64,000 bases of DNA. Source: Gammaproteobacteria bacterium (lineage in GTDB: Bacteria > Pseudomonadota > Gammaproteobacteria > Steroidobacterales > Foliamicaceae). The position numbers and the translations under genes are program-made. Shown one piece after another: positions 1 to 9,655 of the stretch. Within the stretch, counting starts at the first letter, position 1, and the number at the start of each line of letters is the position of its first letter. The notes beneath the pieces are model-generated. The model was not told the origin of the DNA. It worked only from the letters and a program-made list of their open reading frames with translations, and ran no database searches. The stretch covers positions 244,629 through 308,628 of the forward strand of contig WTGP01000008.1 of the NCBI GenBank assembly GCA_011523505.1, read 5' to 3'.

Positions 1-1000
1 GACAACGCCGAGCCTGGCCCGGCTGCACGCCAACGAGCTGCCCTGGGCGCCCGATTACGATCCGGCGCCCGGCAAGCTTAATTTTTACCCGCTGCTTTTC
101 CCGGCGGAGCTGACCGAACGCATGGCCGAACACTACGGCGTGCGCCCGGAGGAGATTTCCGTCACGCGCGGCAGCAGCGAGGGCATCGACTGCCTGTACC
201 GGGCCTTCTGCGAATCCGGGCGGGATAGCGCGATCTTCTGTCCCCCGTCGTTCGAGATGTTCCGCTGGTACGGCCGTCTGCAGGGCGCGCGGGTCCTGGA
301 AGTTCCGTTGCGGGCCGAAGACGGCTTCTCGCTTGACGTGCCGGCCATCAAGGCCGCCTGGTCCGATGACGTGAAGCTCCTGATCCTGTGTTCCCCGAAC
401 AACCCCACGGGCAACCTGATGGACCCCGACGATCTCCTGGAACTGGTGGAATGCGCGCGCGAAAGAACCATTGTGGTGCTGGATGCCGCGTACGCCGAGT
501 TCGCGGGCCTGAACCCGGGCGCCGAATGGATCACCGCGCACCCGCACGTCGTGGTCCTGCGCACGGTATCGAAGGCCCTGGGGCTGGCGGGCGTGCGCTG
601 CGGGGCGATGATTGCCTGCGAGGAAATCGTCGGGCTGATGCGCCGCGTACAATCGCCGTACAGCTTTTCCGCACTGTGCGAACACACAGTACTCGAGGCC
701 ATGAAACCGGAAAGCCTGGCCAGGATGCAGGGCCGCATAGCACTTGTCATCGAGGAGCGCGAACGCGTCAGCGCTCTTCTGGCGGATCTCCCACAGGTAA
801 CGACCGTGTATCCCAGCCGCACCAACTTCGTGTTGCTGAAAGTCGCCGACGCCGACGGCTTCAACGCCGCGGCCCGCGACGGCGGCTACCTGCTGCGCAG
901 AATCCCCGACGAGCCGGGGCTGGAATCCTGCGTGCGCATAACGCTGGGCACGCCGGAGCAGAACGACGGCCTGCTGGCGACGCTGAGGGCGGCGGCATGA
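1..1000 (+). CDS. hisC: Histidinol-phosphate aminotransferase, 5' partial
   Basis: PLP-dependent aminotransferase that converts imidazole acetol-phosphate and glutamate to histidinol phosphate in histidine biosynthesis. The ORF track starts at the internal ATG at 122, but the same frame is open back to base 2 and encodes LHANELPW, the conserved HisC N-terminal substrate motif, so the gene enters from the left edge lacking only its first residues. Visible class I/II aminotransferase signatures are SPNNPTGN, the DAAYAEF segment with the PLP-contacting Asp/Tyr, and TVSKALGLAGVRCG, whose Lys should form the Schiff base. The stop overlaps the hisB start (ATGA), so the two are translationally coupled. 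hisG and hisD probably lie to the left, outside the window. Confidence 0.95.
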   Translation, partial: TTPSLARLHANELPWAPDYDPAPGKLNFYPLLFPAELTERMAEHYGVRPEEISVTRGSSEGIDCLYRAFCESGRDSAIFCPPSFEMFRWYGRLQGARVLEVPLRAEDGFSLDVPAIKAAWSDDVKLLILCSPNNPTGNLMDPDDLLELVECARERTIVVLDAAYAEFAGLNPGAEWITAHPHVVVLRTVSKALGLAGVRCGAMIACEEIVGLMRRVQSPYSFSALCEHTVLEAMKPESLARMQGRIALVIEERERVSALLADLPQVTTVYPSRTNFVLLKVADADGFNAAARDGGYLLRRIPDEPGLESCVRITLGTPEQNDGLLATLRAAA

Positions 1001-2064
1001 GCGCGCGAATCGCCTTCCTCGACCGTGACGGCACCCTGATCGAGGAACCGTCCGATTACCAGGTGGACAGCCTGGCGAAACTCAGGTTGGCGCAGGGCGT
1101 CGTGCCGGCGCTGCGCCGATTGCAGGACGCCGGTTTCGAACTGGTCATGGTCAGCAACCAGGACGGACTCGGCACGGACAGCTTCCCGCAAAACGACTTC
1201 GACGAACCGCAAGATTTCATGATGGCGCTGCTGGCCTCGCAAGGCATCGGTTTCGCCGAAGTGTTCGTGTGTCCGCACTTCGCCGAGGACGGCTGCGATT
1301 GCCGCAAGCCCCTGACCGGCCTGGTGAACGCGTTCATGCGCAATCGCCCCGTCGACCGGGCCGCGAGCGTCATGATCGGCGACCGCGAGACCGACCTCAA
1401 ATTCGCCGAGAACCTGGGCGTGCGCGGCTTCCGTGTCGATGCCGCGCAGCCGGGAAGCTGGAAGCGGATCGTTCGCGAGATCGTCGATGCGCCGCGGATC
1501 GGCCGCGCGCGCCGCAAAACCCGCGAGACCGACCTGAGCGTGGAGGTCGATCTCGACGCTCCGGCCGGCGCCGAGGTGGCCACCGGGATCGGTTTCTTCG
1601 ACCACATGCTGGAGCAGCTCGCCAAGCACGGCGGCTTCGGGCTGAAGCTGAGCTGCGCAGGCGACCTGGAGGTGGATGAGCACCACACCGTGGAGGACAG
1701 CGCGCTGGCGCTGGGCTCTGCGCTGAAGGAGGCGCTCGGCGACCGCCGCGGGATCGGCCGCTTCGCCTTCGAGCTGCCAATGGACGAGGCCGACGTCAAG
1801 GTCCTGCTGGACCTGTCCGGGCGCCCGTGGCTCAAGTTCAAGGGCAAATTCGAGCGCGAACGCGTCGGCGGACTGCCCACCGAACTGGTCGAGCATTTCT
1901 TCCGGTCGCTGGCGGAAGCCAGCGGCGCCACGCTGCATATCCGGGTGCGCGGCGAGAACACCCACCACATGATCGAGTCCTGCTTCAAGGGCGTCGGGAG
2001 GGCGCTGCGCCAGGCGATTGCGCGCGAGGGAGGCGACATTCCCAGCACCAAGGGCGTCCTGTGA
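997..2064 (+). CDS. hisB: Bifunctional histidinol-phosphatase / imidazoleglycerol-phosphate dehydratase
   Basis: Catalyses two histidine pathway steps: dehydration of imidazole glycerol phosphate and dephosphorylation of histidinol phosphate. The first ~165 residues are a HAD phosphatase (FLDRDGTL is motif I; the C-D-C zinc-loop region CPHFAEDGCDCRKP is present). The rest is the IGPD domain with GIGFFDHMLEQLAKHGGF and DEHHTVEDSALALG metal-binding histidines. The 355 residues match the enterobacterial bifunctional enzyme. The ORF track extends the frame back to 388, but that is inside hisC; the ATG at 997 overlapping the hisC stop is the credible start. The fused form is typical of Gammaproteobacteria and a few other groups. 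Confidence 0.96.
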   Translation: MSARIAFLDRDGTLIEEPSDYQVDSLAKLRLAQGVVPALRRLQDAGFELVMVSNQDGLGTDSFPQNDFDEPQDFMMALLASQGIGFAEVFVCPHFAEDGCDCRKPLTGLVNAFMRNRPVDRAASVMIGDRETDLKFAENLGVRGFRVDAAQPGSWKRIVREIVDAPRIGRARRKTRETDLSVEVDLDAPAGAEVATGIGFFDHMLEQLAKHGGFGLKLSCAGDLEVDEHHTVEDSALALGSALKEALGDRRGIGRFAFELPMDEADVKVLLDLSGRPWLKFKGKFERERVGGLPTELVEHFFRSLAEASGATLHIRVRGENTHHMIESCFKGVGRALRQAIAREGGDIPSTKGVL

Positions 2065-2666
2065 AGCGGGACGTGGCCCTGGTGGACTGCGGCGGGGCCA
2101 ACATCGCATCGCTGCGGTTCGCCCTCGAACGGCTGGGCGTGGAAGGGCACTTCACGCGGGACGCCGGCCGTATCGAGGCCGCGGAACTCGTACTGCTGCC
2201 GGGCGTCGGCGCCGCCGGGGCCGGCATGGCAAGGCTGGCCGACGCGGGCCTTCTGGAACTCATACCCCGGCTGACGCAGCCCGTGCTGGGCATCTGCCTG
2301 GGAATGCAGTTGCTCTATGAGGTATCCAGCGAGGACGATACGCCCTGCCTTGGCGTAATTCCCGGGCAGGTAGACCTGCTGGAAGCCTCACCCGAGCACA
2401 CGATCCCGCACATGGGATGGAACCAGGTGGAACGTCGCGCGGAATCGCGCCTGTTCGACGGAATCCCGGACGGCTCCTGGTTCTACTTCGTGCACAGTTA
2501 CGCCGCCCCGCCCGGCCAGCACTGCGTCGGCGATACCGAACACGGCCGCCGCTTCGCCTCGGTCGTCAACAAGGACAATTTCTTCGGTGTGCAGTTCCAC
2601 CCGGAGCGGTCCGGGCAACACGGCCAGCGGCTGCTGAAGAATTTTCTTGAACTTCCGTGGAACTGA
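2061..2666 (+). CDS. hisH: Imidazole glycerol phosphate synthase, glutaminase subunit
   Basis: Class I glutamine amidotransferase subunit that supplies ammonia to HisF. I place the start at GTG 2061, overlapping the hisB stop (GTGA); the longer ORF from 1827 is inside hisB. This gives 201 residues, normal for HisH. The nucleophile elbow GICLGMQLLYE holds the catalytic Cys, MGWNQV is the loop near the oxyanion strand, and VQFHPERSGQHG carries the His-x-Glu of the triad. It lies between hisB and hisA in the conventional order and overlaps hisA by about 10 bases. Confidence 0.95.
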   Translation: MKRDVALVDCGGANIASLRFALERLGVEGHFTRDAGRIEAAELVLLPGVGAAGAGMARLADAGLLELIPRLTQPVLGICLGMQLLYEVSSEDDTPCLGVIPGQVDLLEASPEHTIPHMGWNQVERRAESRLFDGIPDGSWFYFVHSYAAPPGQHCVGDTEHGRRFASVVNKDNFFGVQFHPERSGQHGQRLLKNFLELPWN

Positions 2667-3391
2667 TCCCTTCCATCGACCTGATGGGCGGCCAGGTCGT
2701 ACGGCTGCATCGCGGCCGCTTCGATGACGCGGTGTTCTATTCCAGGGAAGCCCTGGAACTGGCCCGAACCTGGTCCGGCCTGGGCGCGCGCAGCCTGCAC
2801 GTGGTGGATCTGGACGGCGCCCGCTCCGGCCGGCGTGAAAATGCCGACACCATAGCCCGCGTCGTGGAAAACACGACGCTCGCCGTGCAGGTCGGCGGCG
2901 GCATTCGCGACGACGAATCCCTCGAAGCGGTTTACGCCAGCGGCGCGGAACGGGCGGTAAGCGGCAGTGCGCTGGCCGAAGATCCTGCGCGTGCCGGCCG
3001 CTGGGTGGAGCGGTTCGGACCTGACCGGCTGGTGGCGGCCCTCGACGTGCGCGCCGGCAGCGAGCCCGAAGTGCTGACCAGGGGCTGGGTGCGCGAGAGC
3101 GGCCGCTCGCTCTGGGAACTGCTGGACCTGCTCCTGGACCAGGGTTACCGATGGTTTCTGTGCACCGACGTTGATCGGGACGGCATGCTGAGCGGCCCGA
3201 ACACGGACCTCTACGCCGAGTGCGTACGAAGGGCGCCCCAGGCCTCGTTTATCGCCTCCGGCGGCGTATCGCGGGCGGACGACCTTGAGGCGCTGGCCGA
3301 CACGGGGGTGGCGGCCGCTGTCTCCGGCAAGGCCTTGCTGGAAGGGCGCATCAGCGCCGAGGAAGCGGAGCGGTGCTGGCGCGGCGAATAA
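2657..3391 (+). CDS. hisA: ProFAR isomerase (phosphoribosylformimino-AICAR-P isomerase)
   Basis: TIM-barrel isomerase opening the ribose ring of ProFAR by an Amadori rearrangement in histidine synthesis. Begins with GTG. The N-terminal [17 protein letters not shown] carries the general base Asp, VAALDVR lies mid-barrel, and [14 protein letters not shown] carries the second catalytic Asp; GGGIRDDE and SGGVSRADD are phosphate-binding glycine motifs. The 244 residues are normal for the family. The start is inside the end of hisH and its end overlaps hisF by 19 bases, so the operon is tightly packed. Confidence 0.95.
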   Translation: MELIPSIDLMGGQVVRLHRGRFDDAVFYSREALELARTWSGLGARSLHVVDLDGARSGRRENADTIARVVENTTLAVQVGGGIRDDESLEAVYASGAERAVSGSALAEDPARAGRWVERFGPDRLVAALDVRAGSEPEVLTRGWVRESGRSLWELLDLLLDQGYRWFLCTDVDRDGMLSGPNTDLYAECVRRAPQASFIASGGVSRADDLEALADTGVAAAVSGKALLEGRISAEEAERCWRGE

Positions 3392-4140
3392 TCCCCTGCC
3401 TCGACGTGCGCGACGGCCAGGTGGTCAAGGGCGTGCGTTTCCGCGAGCACCGCGTGATGGGCGAGATATTGGACCTGGCGCGCCGCTACCGCGAGGAACA
3501 CGCCGACGAGGTCGTGTTCTACGACATCACGGCAAGCCCGCACGGCCGCTCCGTGGACCGGAGCTGGATCCTGCGCGTGGCCGATGTCCTGGACATACCC
3601 TTCTGCGTGGCCGGCGGCATTCGCGACGTCGCCGGGGCCGAGGAAGTGCTGATGAACGGCGCCGACAAGATTTCGGTCAACAGCCCGGCGCTGGCCGACC
3701 CCGACCTGATCGGCGAACTGGCCCGGCGGTTCGGTTCGCAGTGCGTCGTGGTGGGAATCGACAGCAGCGGCGGAAACGGCCGCTGGCGCGTGCACGAGCT
3801 GACCGGCGACCCCTCTCTCAGCCGCGAGGCGGGGCGCGACACGCTGGACTGGGTCCGCGAGGTCCAGGACCGCGGCGCGGGCGAAATCGTGCTCAACTGC
3901 ATGAACATGGACGGGGTGCGCCAGGGGTACGACATTGAACAGCTATGCGCGGTTCGCGACTGCTGCCGCGTTCCGCTGATCGCCTCGGGCGGCGCGGGGG
4001 CGCCTGAACACTTCGTCGAAGTCTTTCGCCGGGCGCGGGTGGACGGCGCGCTGGCCGCGACCGTGTTTCACTCGGGGCAGATCGCTATCCCCGACCTCAA
4101 GGAATACCTGGCCGCCCGCAACGTGTCCATCCGCGACTGA
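3373..4140 (+). CDS. hisF: Imidazole glycerol phosphate synthase, cyclase subunit
   Basis: TIM-barrel cyclase that, with HisH, forms imidazole glycerol phosphate and AICAR. GTG start inside his[19 protein letters not shown] holds the first catalytic Asp, and [11 protein letters not shown] the second; [18 protein letters not shown] and [13 protein letters not shown] are strongly HisF-like and close to the enterobacterial form. At 255 residues it is full length. It is the last plus-strand gene of the his cluster here: a hisIE gene would normally follow, but instead only 19 bases separate its stop from the stop of a convergent hisE. hisI is not in the window. Confidence 0.96.
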   Translation: MLARRIIPCLDVRDGQVVKGVRFREHRVMGEILDLARRYREEHADEVVFYDITASPHGRSVDRSWILRVADVLDIPFCVAGGIRDVAGAEEVLMNGADKISVNSPALADPDLIGELARRFGSQCVVVGIDSSGGNGRWRVHELTGDPSLSREAGRDTLDWVREVQDRGAGEIVLNCMNMDGVRQGYDIEQLCAVRDCCRVPLIASGGAGAPEHFVEVFRRARVDGALAATVFHSGQIAIPDLKEYLAARNVSIRD

Positions 4141-4159
4141 CGACAGCGCGCCCAGGGGT

Positions 4160-4462
4160 TCAGCGGCGGGAGCGCAGTTCCTCGAGGACTTCGGACAGCG
4201 AAACGCCGGCGCCCTCGAGCAGGACCAGCAGGTGATAGAGCACGTCGGCCGCCTCGGCGCGCACCGCCCGCGGGTCGCCGGCGGCCGCCGCCAGCGCCAG
4301 TTCCACCGATTCCTCGCCGAACTTCTGCGCCACGCGCTGAATGCCCTCGCCCAGCAGCCTTGCGGTGTAGCTTTCCTGCGGCGCGGCCTCGGCGCGCGAC
4401 CGGATTACCGCCTCGAGCTCCAGCAGGAAATCCGCCGAAGCGCCGTTGCCTTCACTGCTCAT
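4160..4462 (-). CDS. hisE: Phosphoribosyl-ATP pyrophosphohydrolase (stand-alone)
   Basis: Hydrolyses phosphoribosyl-ATP to phosphoribosyl-AMP, the second step of histidine synthesis. I use the ATG at 4462 rather than the 282-residue ORF, because the upstream part is inside lysAC and this ATG overlaps the lysAC stop as ATGA. The 100-residue product has the MazG-like all-alpha motifs QKFGEESVELALAAA and RAEAADVLYHLLVLL with the metal-binding acidic residues. Unusually it is not fused to hisI and faces the rest of the his genes, as the tail gene of the lysAC operon. Confidence 0.93.
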   Translation of the reverse strand: MSSEGNGASADFLLELEAVIRSRAEAAPQESYTARLLGEGIQRVAQKFGEESVELALAAAAGDPRAVRAEAADVLYHLLVLLEGAGVSLSEVLEELRSRR

Positions 4463-7047
4463 TCGATCACCTCCTCCGCGGCGGGTTCCCTCAGGTTGTA
4501 ATTCGATGCCATCACACGGCCGTAGGCGCCGGCGTTGGCGAAAAGCAGCACGTCGCCCTCCCGGCATTCGGGCAGCATGCGGTCGCGGGCCAGCACGTCG
4601 CCGCTCTCGCAGATCGGGCCCACCACGTTCACCAGCCGCGTCGCCGGCTCGTCCAGCCGGGTGAGATTGTGCACCTCGTGGTATGAACCATAAAGCGCCG
4701 GTCGTATCAGCGAGTTCATCCCGGTCTCCACGCCCACGTAGCGCGCCCCGCTCTTGCCCTTGACCTGGGTCACGCGCGCCAGCAGCACGCCGGCCTCGGC
4801 CACGACGTAGCGGCCGGGCTCGAGCCAGAATTCCAGTTCGCGCGGCGCGTCTTCGCGGTATCGCGCCAGGTTGGCGTCCAGCTCCGCGAGGTCCAGGCCC
4901 TGCTCGCCGCCGTGCTGGGGCACGCCCAGACCGCCGCCGAGATTCACGACGCGCACATCCGGAAAGTGCTCCAGGCATTCGAGCAGCGTCTCTGCGATCG
5001 GGGCCCATGCGCCGGGATCCATCACGCCGCTTCCCATGTGGGCGTGCAGCCCGGTAACCCGTGCGCCCGCGGCGGCGGCGGCCTCGGCGGCCCGCCGCAC
5101 TTCAAACAGCGGCACGCCGAACTTGGAATGCACGCCGGCTGTGCGCACATGCCGGTGGAGTCCGCGCCCGACGCCGGGGTCCAGCCGAAGAAACAGGTCC
5201 CTTCCGGCGAACAGTTCCGGCCAGTCGCGCAGCACGCCGAGGTTGTCCACGGTCAACTGAACGCCGGCCTCCAGTGCTTCGCCGTACTCGGAGCGGGCCG
5301 CGAAATTCGGGGTGAACAGGATGCGCCCGGGGTCGTGTTCCGGGAACAGCTCGCGCAGCAGCCGGACCTCGCCGGGCGATACGCACTCGAACTCCAGGCC
5401 GCTGTCGCGAACGCGCCGCAGCACGCCGGGGTTCGAGTTGGCCTTGATCGCGTAATAGACGCGGTCTATCGATTCCAGCCCCCTGAGCCGCTGGGCCTGC
5501 GCGGCCACCCGCCCGAGGCTGTAGGCGTAGGTCGCGCCGCGCTCTTCGGCCAGCTTCAGCAACTCGCCGCGACGTTCGGCCCACCACGGTGCGTCGGCGC
5601 CGGTGGGCGCAACGGGCGCCGCCTGCGTCAGTTCCTCCCATGCCGGACCGAACAGTTCGTCGCCATCGTCCGGCACGATCAGCCGCCCGTGCAGACGCTG
5701 CGCCAGCCGGCGGGCCTGCGCCGGCTCCACGACGAAACTGATGTTCAGGTCGCTGGCCGCCTGGCTTAGAAGATGAATCGGCTGCTCGCGAAACGCTTCC
5801 AGCGCCGGGCCGACCTCGTGCAGCACCGCCCGGATGCGCCTTCCGACAAGGGTCACGACGCTGGTATTGGTCGTGATGGTCACCTGGCCTATGCGCTCCA
5901 GTTGCGACCGCAGTCGGTCCATCAGCGCCGGCGTCAGCACTTCGGGATCGGTATCCAGCGTAACGGTCACGTTGCTCTCGGAGGTGGAAACCAGGTCCAC
6001 CGAAAGCCCGAGCTCGCCGAAGCAGGTGAATACCTCCTTGAGAAAACCGACCCGGCGCCACATCCCCAGCGTCTCCAGCGAGACCAGCGGCACGCCGCTG
6101 CGCAGCATGACCGCCTTGACCTGTGCGCTGTCGGACTCCTCGGCCGGCCCCACGGCCGTGCCGGGCAGTTCGGGGTGCAGCGTCGAACGCACGGTCATGC
6201 CGATCCGGCTGTCGCGCAGCGGAGCGATCGACAGCGGGTGCAGCACGCCGCCGCCTGAAGTCGCGATCTCCTGCGCTTCGGCGTAGCTGAGCCTGCGCAG
6301 CAGCCTCGCGCCGCTGATTTCCCTGGGATCGGCGCTGAATATGCCGGGCACGTCGGTCCACATTTCCAGCCGCCGGGCGCCGATGGACGCGGCCAGCGCG
6401 GCCGCCGATACGTCCGAACCCCCCCGGCCGAGCAGCACTTCCTCGCCCTCGGCATTGCGGGCGATGTAACCTTGTGTCAGCGGCACGCCCGGAAGGCTTT
6501 CGAGCAACGCGGCCGCTTCGGGATCGGGATCGTGCGCGCACACGGCATGCAGCATGGAGTCGCGTTCGCTGGCCCAGTCCCGCGCCGTGGCCCGCAACAA
6601 TTTCGCGGGATTCACCGGGGAAATCCCGATGCCCTTGAGCTCCAGCGCGGCGGCCCCAAGCCGCCCGGCCAGCCGCTCGCCCAGCGCGAGCACCTTGACC
6701 CGGGCCCGGTAGCCGGCCTCGCCGGTCAGGGCGATGCCGCGAAGCAACTGCGCCAGGTTCTCCAGTTCCGGTCCCAGGCAGCCTTCCGGGTCTTCGATAT
6801 TCATTTCCCGGGCCAGTTCGCGGTGGCGGTCGCCCAGCTCCCGCTCGAGGCCGGCGTGCTCGTCGCGGCGCGCCGCCTCGATCAGGGCTTCCAGCTGGTC
6901 GGTAACGCCGGCCACGGCCGAGTGCACGACGATGGGCCGCATGCCCTGCTCGCGGCGGCGGCGCACCAGGCGCGCAACCGCGTCCCAGCCGGCCGCGGTG
7001 GCCACGCTGGCGCCGCCGAATTTCAGCACTGCCCAGGGCGCGTTCAT
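4459..7047 (-). CDS. lysAC: Bifunctional aspartate kinase / diaminopimelate decarboxylase
   Basis: Fusion of the first and last enzymes of lysine synthesis. Residues ~1-470 are aspartokinase: VLKFGGASV (nucleotide/aspartate binding, with Ala for the usual Thr), GRGGSDVSAAALA, and a C-terminal ACT regulatory region around SVDLVSTSESNVTVTLD. Residues ~490-862 are a fold III PLP decarboxylase: YYAIKANSNP holds the PLP Lys near residue 533, VVNLGGGLGVP binds phosphate, and ICESGDVLARD carries the active-site Cys. The start is ATG 7047 (862 residues), overlapping the upstream oxidase gene; the track's longer form runs into that gene. Such fusions are known in Xanthomonas relatives. The ACT domain suggests feedback control by lysine or threonine, which is inference. 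Confidence 0.95.
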   Translation of the reverse strand: MNAPWAVLKFGGASVATAAGWDAVARLVRRRREQGMRPIVVHSAVAGVTDQLEALIEAARRDEHAGLERELGDRHRELAREMNIEDPEGCLGPELENLAQLLRGIALTGEAGYRARVKVLALGERLAGRLGAAALELKGIGISPVNPAKLLRATARDWASERDSMLHAVCAHDPDPEAAALLESLPGVPLTQGYIARNAEGEEVLLGRGGSDVSAAALAASIGARRLEMWTDVPGIFSADPREISGARLLRRLSYAEAQEIATSGGGVLHPLSIAPLRDSRIGMTVRSTLHPELPGTAVGPAEESDSAQVKAVMLRSGVPLVSLETLGMWRRVGFLKEVFTCFGELGLSVDLVSTSESNVTVTLDTDPEVLTPALMDRLRSQLERIGQVTITTNTSVVTLVGRRIRAVLHEVGPALEAFREQPIHLLSQAASDLNISFVVEPAQARRLAQRLHGRLIVPDDGDELFGPAWEELTQAAPVAPTGADAPWWAERRGELLKLAEERGATYAYSLGRVAAQAQRLRGLESIDRVYYAIKANSNPGVLRRVRDSGLEFECVSPGEVRLLRELFPEHDPGRILFTPNFAARSEYGEALEAGVQLTVDNLGVLRDWPELFAGRDLFLRLDPGVGRGLHRHVRTAGVHSKFGVPLFEVRRAAEAAAAAGARVTGLHAHMGSGVMDPGAWAPIAETLLECLEHFPDVRVVNLGGGLGVPQHGGEQGLDLAELDANLARYREDAPRELEFWLEPGRYVVAEAGVLLARVTQVKGKSGARYVGVETGMNSLIRPALYGSYHEVHNLTRLDEPATRLVNVVGPICESGDVLARDRMLPECREGDVLLFANAGAYGRVMASNYNLREPAAEEVIE

Positions 7048-8450
7048 GCGCTCAATACCTTGCCGGGATTCATGATCCCGCGCGGATCCACGGCGCGCTT
7101 GAGAGCGCGCATCAACTCGAGCTTGACGGGATCGCCAAGCCGTTCCAGTTCGTCCTTCAGCATCAGGCCCACGCCGTGCTCGGCGCTGAAGCTGCCGTCC
7201 ATCGACCATGCCAGTTCACGCAGTTCGGCGCTCAGCGGCCGGCCCTGCTCCAGGAACCGGTCCGGATCGACGTCCGGCGGACAGGGAACGGAGTAATGCA
7301 GGTTGCCGTCGCCCACGTGCCCGAACGGCACGGGCTCGGCGCCCGCAAAGTGCTTGCGGCACACCTCCAGCGCCGAATCGATGAAGTCGGCAATGCGTTC
7401 CGGCGGCACGGCCAGGTCATGGCGCAGGGCCGGTCCCGACCGGCGCACGGCCTCGGGAACGCCATGGCGCAGGCGCCAGATCGCCTCGCGCTGCGCCTCG
7501 CTGACCGCGCACACGGCATCGAGCAGCCCGCCCTGCTCGCGGGCGTCTTCCAGGAACCCGGCAAGGCGCTCGGCCAGCAGTTCTTCCGGCCCCGCGCCGG
7601 CCGCTTCGACGCAAAGCAGCCAGGGCGCATCGATGTCCCCGGGAATCGGTACCCCGTCCAGGTGCACCCCGCACAATTGCGCGGCCCCGCGTGAAATCAG
7701 TTCAAAGGCATTGAGGTCCTCGCCCAGCGCCGACTGCGCCCCGCGAAATAGCGCAACCGCCTGATCGGCGTCGGCCACGCCCAGAAGCGCGGTAATCCAT
7801 GCTCGCGGTCGCGGGTGCAGGCGCAGCGCGGCCGCGGTGATCACTCCCAGGGTCCCTTCCGCGCCGATGAAGAGCTGCTTGATGTCGTAACCGGTGTTGT
7901 CCTTGGCCAGCGGCTTCAGGTCCGACAGCACCCGGCCGTCCGGCAGCGCGACTTCCAGTCCCAGCACCATGTCGCGCGCCATGCCGTAGCGCAGCACGTG
8001 AATGCCGCCGGCGTTGGTGGACAGCACCCCGCCCAGCTGGCAACTGCCTTCCGAACCCAGGCTCAGCGGAAAGAGGTAGCCGGCCTCGTCGGCGCGTTCC
8101 TGCAGCGTGGCCAGAACGCATCCAGCCTCGGCGGTCAGGCAGCCGGCATTCAGATCGCGCACCCGCCTCTGGCGATGCAGGCTCAGCAGTATCTCGTTCG
8201 CTTGCGAATGGGTGCCGCCGCACAGCCCGGTGCGGCCGCCCACCGGCACCACGCCGACGCCGCGCCTGTTGCAGCAGGCCAGAACGGCGGCGGTTTCCCC
8301 GGCGCTGCCCGGGGCCACCAGCAGCCGCGACTCGCCGTGGTAGCGCCCGCGCGGCTCCTCCAGATACGGCTCAAGCAGCGCAGCGTCGGCAACGCAGTGC
8401 CGCTCGCCGACGATCGAGGCAAGCTCGTGGTGGACGGTCGCCGTGCTCAT
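7044..8450 (-). CDS. FAD-linked D-2-hydroxyacid dehydrogenase (GlcD / D2HGDH-like)
   Basis: Flavoenzyme expected to oxidise a D-2-hydroxyacid such as D-lactate, glycolate or D-2-hydroxyglutarate. The N-terminal half is a PCMH/VAO FAD-binding domain (VVPVGGRTGLCGGT, LGSEGSCQLGGVLSTNAGG, GAEGTLGVITAAALRLHP). The C-terminal FAD-oxidase domain ends with FGHVGDGNLHYS, SFSAEHGVGLM and PRGIMNPGKVL, which include the metal and carboxylate-binding His/Glu residues of this family. 468 residues is usual. Substrate cannot be set from sequence alone; D-2-hydroxyglutarate is attractive because serine or lysine routes generate it. It overlaps lysAC and the upstream perM-like gene by 4 bases each. Confidence 0.88.
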   Translation of the reverse strand: MSTATVHHELASIVGERHCVADAALLEPYLEEPRGRYHGESRLLVAPGSAGETAAVLACCNRRGVGVVPVGGRTGLCGGTHSQANEILLSLHRQRRVRDLNAGCLTAEAGCVLATLQERADEAGYLFPLSLGSEGSCQLGGVLSTNAGGIHVLRYGMARDMVLGLEVALPDGRVLSDLKPLAKDNTGYDIKQLFIGAEGTLGVITAAALRLHPRPRAWITALLGVADADQAVALFRGAQSALGEDLNAFELISRGAAQLCGVHLDGVPIPGDIDAPWLLCVEAAGAGPEELLAERLAGFLEDAREQGGLLDAVCAVSEAQREAIWRLRHGVPEAVRRSGPALRHDLAVPPERIADFIDSALEVCRKHFAGAEPVPFGHVGDGNLHYSVPCPPDVDPDRFLEQGRPLSAELRELAWSMDGSFSAEHGVGLMLKDELERLGDPVKLELMRALKRAVDPRGIMNPGKVLSA

Positions 8451-9508
8451 GGCTCATCCGGAGTTTCCGCCGGCGAGAATTCCTCTTCGAAAAGCCGCCA
8501 GGAAACAAGGAACAGAGCTGCCAGGACCGGCCCGATGACCAGTCCGGAGAACCCGAACACCGACAGCCCGCCGATGGTGGCCAGCAGCACCAGGTAGTCC
8601 GGCAGCCGCGCGGTCCGGCCGACCAGTATCGGCCGCAGCAGATTGTCCGCCAGCCCCACGATCAGGGTGCCGACGATCACCAGGATCAGTCCCTGGACCC
8701 ACATGCCGGATGCGAACAGCCAGATTGCGATCGGCGCCCACACCAGGCCGGGGCCGACCGCGGGTATGACCGACAGCACGCCCATCAGCACGCCGAGCAG
8801 AACCGGGCTGCCGATGCCCAGCAGCGCCAGCGTCACGCCCCCGAGTCCGCCCTGCACGACGCCGATCACGATCAGCGAGGTCACGCTGACCCTGGACACG
8901 GTCGCGAACTGGCCGAGCAGTTCGTATTCGCGCTCGTCGCCCAGCGGCAGGATGCGGACCAGCGTATCGACCAGCTTTTCGCCGTCGCGCAGGAAGAAAA
9001 ACAGCAGGTACAGCATCACCGCCAATTGCAGGAGCAGCTTCAGCGCCCCTTGCCCGGCGGCCACCAGGCCGGTCGCCGCGAAACGGGCGGCGTTGCCCAC
9101 CATCGAAGTCAGCCCGGAACGCAGCTTCTCGAAGTCCAGTCCGAAGTTGTCCAGGATTTCGCGCACCCAGGGCAGCCAGGCGCCGACCGTATCCAGGACG
9201 GCCCCGGGGTCCAGCGCGCCCCCTTCGACGGCGGCGTAGAACTCGCTGGATTCGCGCACCACCGCCCACCCCAGCAGCAGCACCGGCGCCACCACGCCGG
9301 CCAGCACAATGAGGAGAACGGCAGCCGCAGCCAGCGATCGCCTGTTCCAGAGCCGCGGGATCAGGCGCGCATACAGGCCGTGGAAGAGAATCGCCAGCAC
9401 CACCGCCCAGAAGACCGCCAGCAGGAGGTCGACGAGCAGCAGGATGAACGCCGCGGTCACCGCGGCGACCAGCACTAACAGGGAACTGCGCTGAAGGGTC
9501 TGGCCCAT
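8447..9508 (-). CDS. AI-2E family transporter (PerM-like membrane protein)
   Basis: Polytopic inner-membrane protein of the AI-2E/PerM family (some members are Na+/H+ antiporters, one exports autoinducer-2; most are uncharacterised). The N-terminus has two closely spaced hydrophobic helices around LLVLVAAVTAAFILLLVDLLL, then a long periplasmic/amphipathic segment, then a C-terminal helical bundle with LLGVLMGVLSVIPAVGPGLVW and VIVGTLIVGLADNLLRPILVG, both family hallmarks. I use the ATG at 9508 (353 residues); the track's extension would read through the tRNA-Pro gene. First gene of the operon continuing into the oxidase, lysAC and hisE. Confidence 0.9.
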   Translation of the reverse strand: MGQTLQRSSLLVLVAAVTAAFILLLVDLLLAVFWAVVLAILFHGLYARLIPRLWNRRSLAAAAVLLIVLAGVVAPVLLLGWAVVRESSEFYAAVEGGALDPGAVLDTVGAWLPWVREILDNFGLDFEKLRSGLTSMVGNAARFAATGLVAAGQGALKLLLQLAVMLYLLFFFLRDGEKLVDTLVRILPLGDEREYELLGQFATVSRVSVTSLIVIGVVQGGLGGVTLALLGIGSPVLLGVLMGVLSVIPAVGPGLVWAPIAIWLFASGMWVQGLILVIVGTLIVGLADNLLRPILVGRTARLPDYLVLLATIGGLSVFGFSGLVIGPVLAALFLVSWRLFEEEFSPAETPDEP

Positions 9509-9544
9509 GACTGAAACTATTGCACCAGGACGGCAAAAGGAAAA

Positions 9545-9621
<77 letters not shown>

Positions 9622-9655
9622 GACCGGGTGCAGATTCTATCGCGTGGCGGCCGCG

